From RGIG4608 sp045651165 (lineage in GTDB: Bacteria > Bacillota > Clostridia > Oscillospirales > CAG-272), in contig JAZRRX010000039.1 in assembly GCA_045651165.1 (NCBI GenBank), positions 186,001 through 250,000 of the forward strand: a stretch of 64,000 nucleotides of DNA, written 5' to 3'. The position numbers were made by a program, and so were the translations under genes. Positions 63,213 to 64,000 of this stretch are shown one piece after another. Position 1 is the first letter of the stretch. Every line of letters starts with the position of its first letter. A model generated the notes under the pieces. It did no database searches, was not told where the DNA came from, and worked only from the letters and a program-made list of their open reading frames with translations.

Positions 63213-64000
63213 TTATCTAAGATCCTTTGTAAGAATGTGGTCCATATCAGTAAATTCTTGATTTTCACCACACATTGCCCAAATGAATGAATAGTTCTTT
63301 GTTCCAACGCCACTATGTATTGACCAAGAAGGAGAAATAACTGCTTCTTCATTGTGCATAATAATATGTCTTGTTTCGTTGGGTTCACCCATCATATGGA
63401 ATACTGCATCATTTTCTTCCATATCAAGATAGAAATAAACTTCCATTCTTCTTGCATGAGTGTGTGAAGGCATTGTATTCCAGTTAGAACCAACTTCAAG
63501 CTGTGTAAGTCCCATTGAAAGCTGGCAGGACTGCATTACCTCAGGGTGAATGTACTGATTGATAACTCTCTTATTGCAATCTTCAAGAGAACCACAAGGT
63601 ACTTTTCTTGCCTTTGTAATATCTATCTTTCTAATGGGATATTCTGTATGTGCAGGACAGCTTGTTGCATAGAATTTTGCAGGGCAAGTGGGGTCAACGG
63701 AACGGAAAACAATATCCTTGTGTCCACGTCCAACATAAATTCCATCGCGAGGATTCATTTCATAAACCTCACCATCGATGACGATTTCACCCTTGCCACC
63801 AATATTGATACAACCAAGTTCTCTGCGCTGAAGGAAATAATCAGCCGCGAGTTCCTTACCTGCTTCAAGGGATAATTCTGTGTCAACGGGATAAATACCA
63901 AGAACGATAATTCTGTCGATATGGCTATAAACCATCTTTACATTGTCCTTTGTGAAAAGACCTGAAATGTGAAATTCCTCTCTAAGTCTATCAGTGGTAT
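63213..64000 (-). CDS. kduI: 5-keto-4-deoxyuronate isomerase KduI (5' end beyond window)
   Basis: KduI isomerises the open-chain product of GH105 to 2,5-diketo-3-deoxygluconate. The frame does not begin at the ATG at 63935: it stays open to the window edge and encodes TDRLREEFHISGLFTKDNVK just before MVYSHIDR, as in full-length KduI. So 262 residues are visible and the first 15-20 are missing. ELGCINIGGKGEI, YVGRGHKDIVF and the metal-binding PSHTHARRMEVYFYLD (two His and Glu) are clear, and a further His lies near AVFHMMG. It is the substrate supplier of kduD. Confidence 0.95.
   Translation of the reverse strand, partial: TTDRLREEFHISGLFTKDNVKMVYSHIDRIIVLGIYPVDTELSLEAGKELAADYFLQRRELGCINIGGKGEIVIDGEVYEMNPRDGIYVGRGHKDIVFRSVDPTCPAKFYATSCPAHTEYPIRKIDITKARKVPCGSLEDCNKRVINQYIHPEVMQSCQLSMGLTQLEVGSNWNTMPSHTHARRMEVYFYLDMEENDAVFHMMGEPNETRHIIMHNEEAVISPSWSIHSGVGTKNYSFIWAMCGENQEFTDMDHILTKDLR

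Noticed and set aside
63213..63935. KduI gene taken as complete, starting at the ATG at 63935
   Set aside because: The frame stays open to the window edge and encodes the conserved KduI residues upstream, so the gene is cut by the window.

Overview
The window is AT-rich DNA with purine-rich Shine-Dalgarno sites about 5-10 bases before most starts, ATG/GTG/TTG starts, lipobox lipoproteins, ABC sugar importers with MsmX-type ATPases, an ECF-type vitamin transporter subunit and a cobalamin riboswitch. This fits a low-GC Gram-positive member of the Clostridia, probably an uncultured plant-fibre degrader of an animal gut. No 16S gene or species marker is present, so finer placement is inference.

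Layout. (1) 1-11827, minus strand: a hemicellulose operon. Read from its promoter end it holds a jelly-roll-like lipoprotein, an RDD membrane protein, a sugar-binding lipoprotein, two permeases, an oversized ATPase with two long insertions, a GH43 lipoprotein, an SGNH esterase lipoprotein and the start of a GH3 glycosidase cut by the window edge. It diverges from an AraC regulator at 12123, which is followed by a secreted DUF4886/GLUG lipoprotein. (2) 15040-15717: a gene-free stretch with terminators, the 3' half of a tRNA-Pro(GGG) gene and repeats that look like a recombination-site scar. (3) 15718-38982: mixed genes. These include an M20 peptidase with a GPH symporter, phosphofructokinase, GH31, GH2 and GH3 glycosidases, a secreted nuclease, a LiaF-like protein, a TetM-like GTPase fused to a Rae1/YacP-like NYN nuclease domain, and a B12-riboswitch operon (DUF4430 lipoprotein, ECF S component, AlkD-like glycosylase). 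(4) 39479-64000: a pectin/hexuronate locus.

How the pectin locus works together (family knowledge plus inference). The secreted PL9 lyase (58806) would cut polygalacturonate outside the cell. The lipoprotein, two permeases and MsmX-type ATPases (40118-52474) would import the oligomers. The leaderless GH28 (47815) and GH105 (49375) would trim them in the cytoplasm. Saturated galacturonate then passes through UxaC, UxaB and UxaA (52527-56526) to 2-keto-3-deoxygluconate. The unsaturated product passes through KduI and KduD (62392-64000) to the same compound. KdgK and KdgA are not in the window. Five polytopic membrane proteins of no recognised family and a second ATPase sit inside the transporter operon. 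A 16-bp motif shared by the upstream regions of this operon and of the AraC gene at 56735 suggests a common regulator.

The best leads are the GTPase-NYN fusion with a nine-G tract in its nuclease part, the ATPase with two insertions, the membrane proteins built into the pectin importer operon, and the tRNA-Pro scar.
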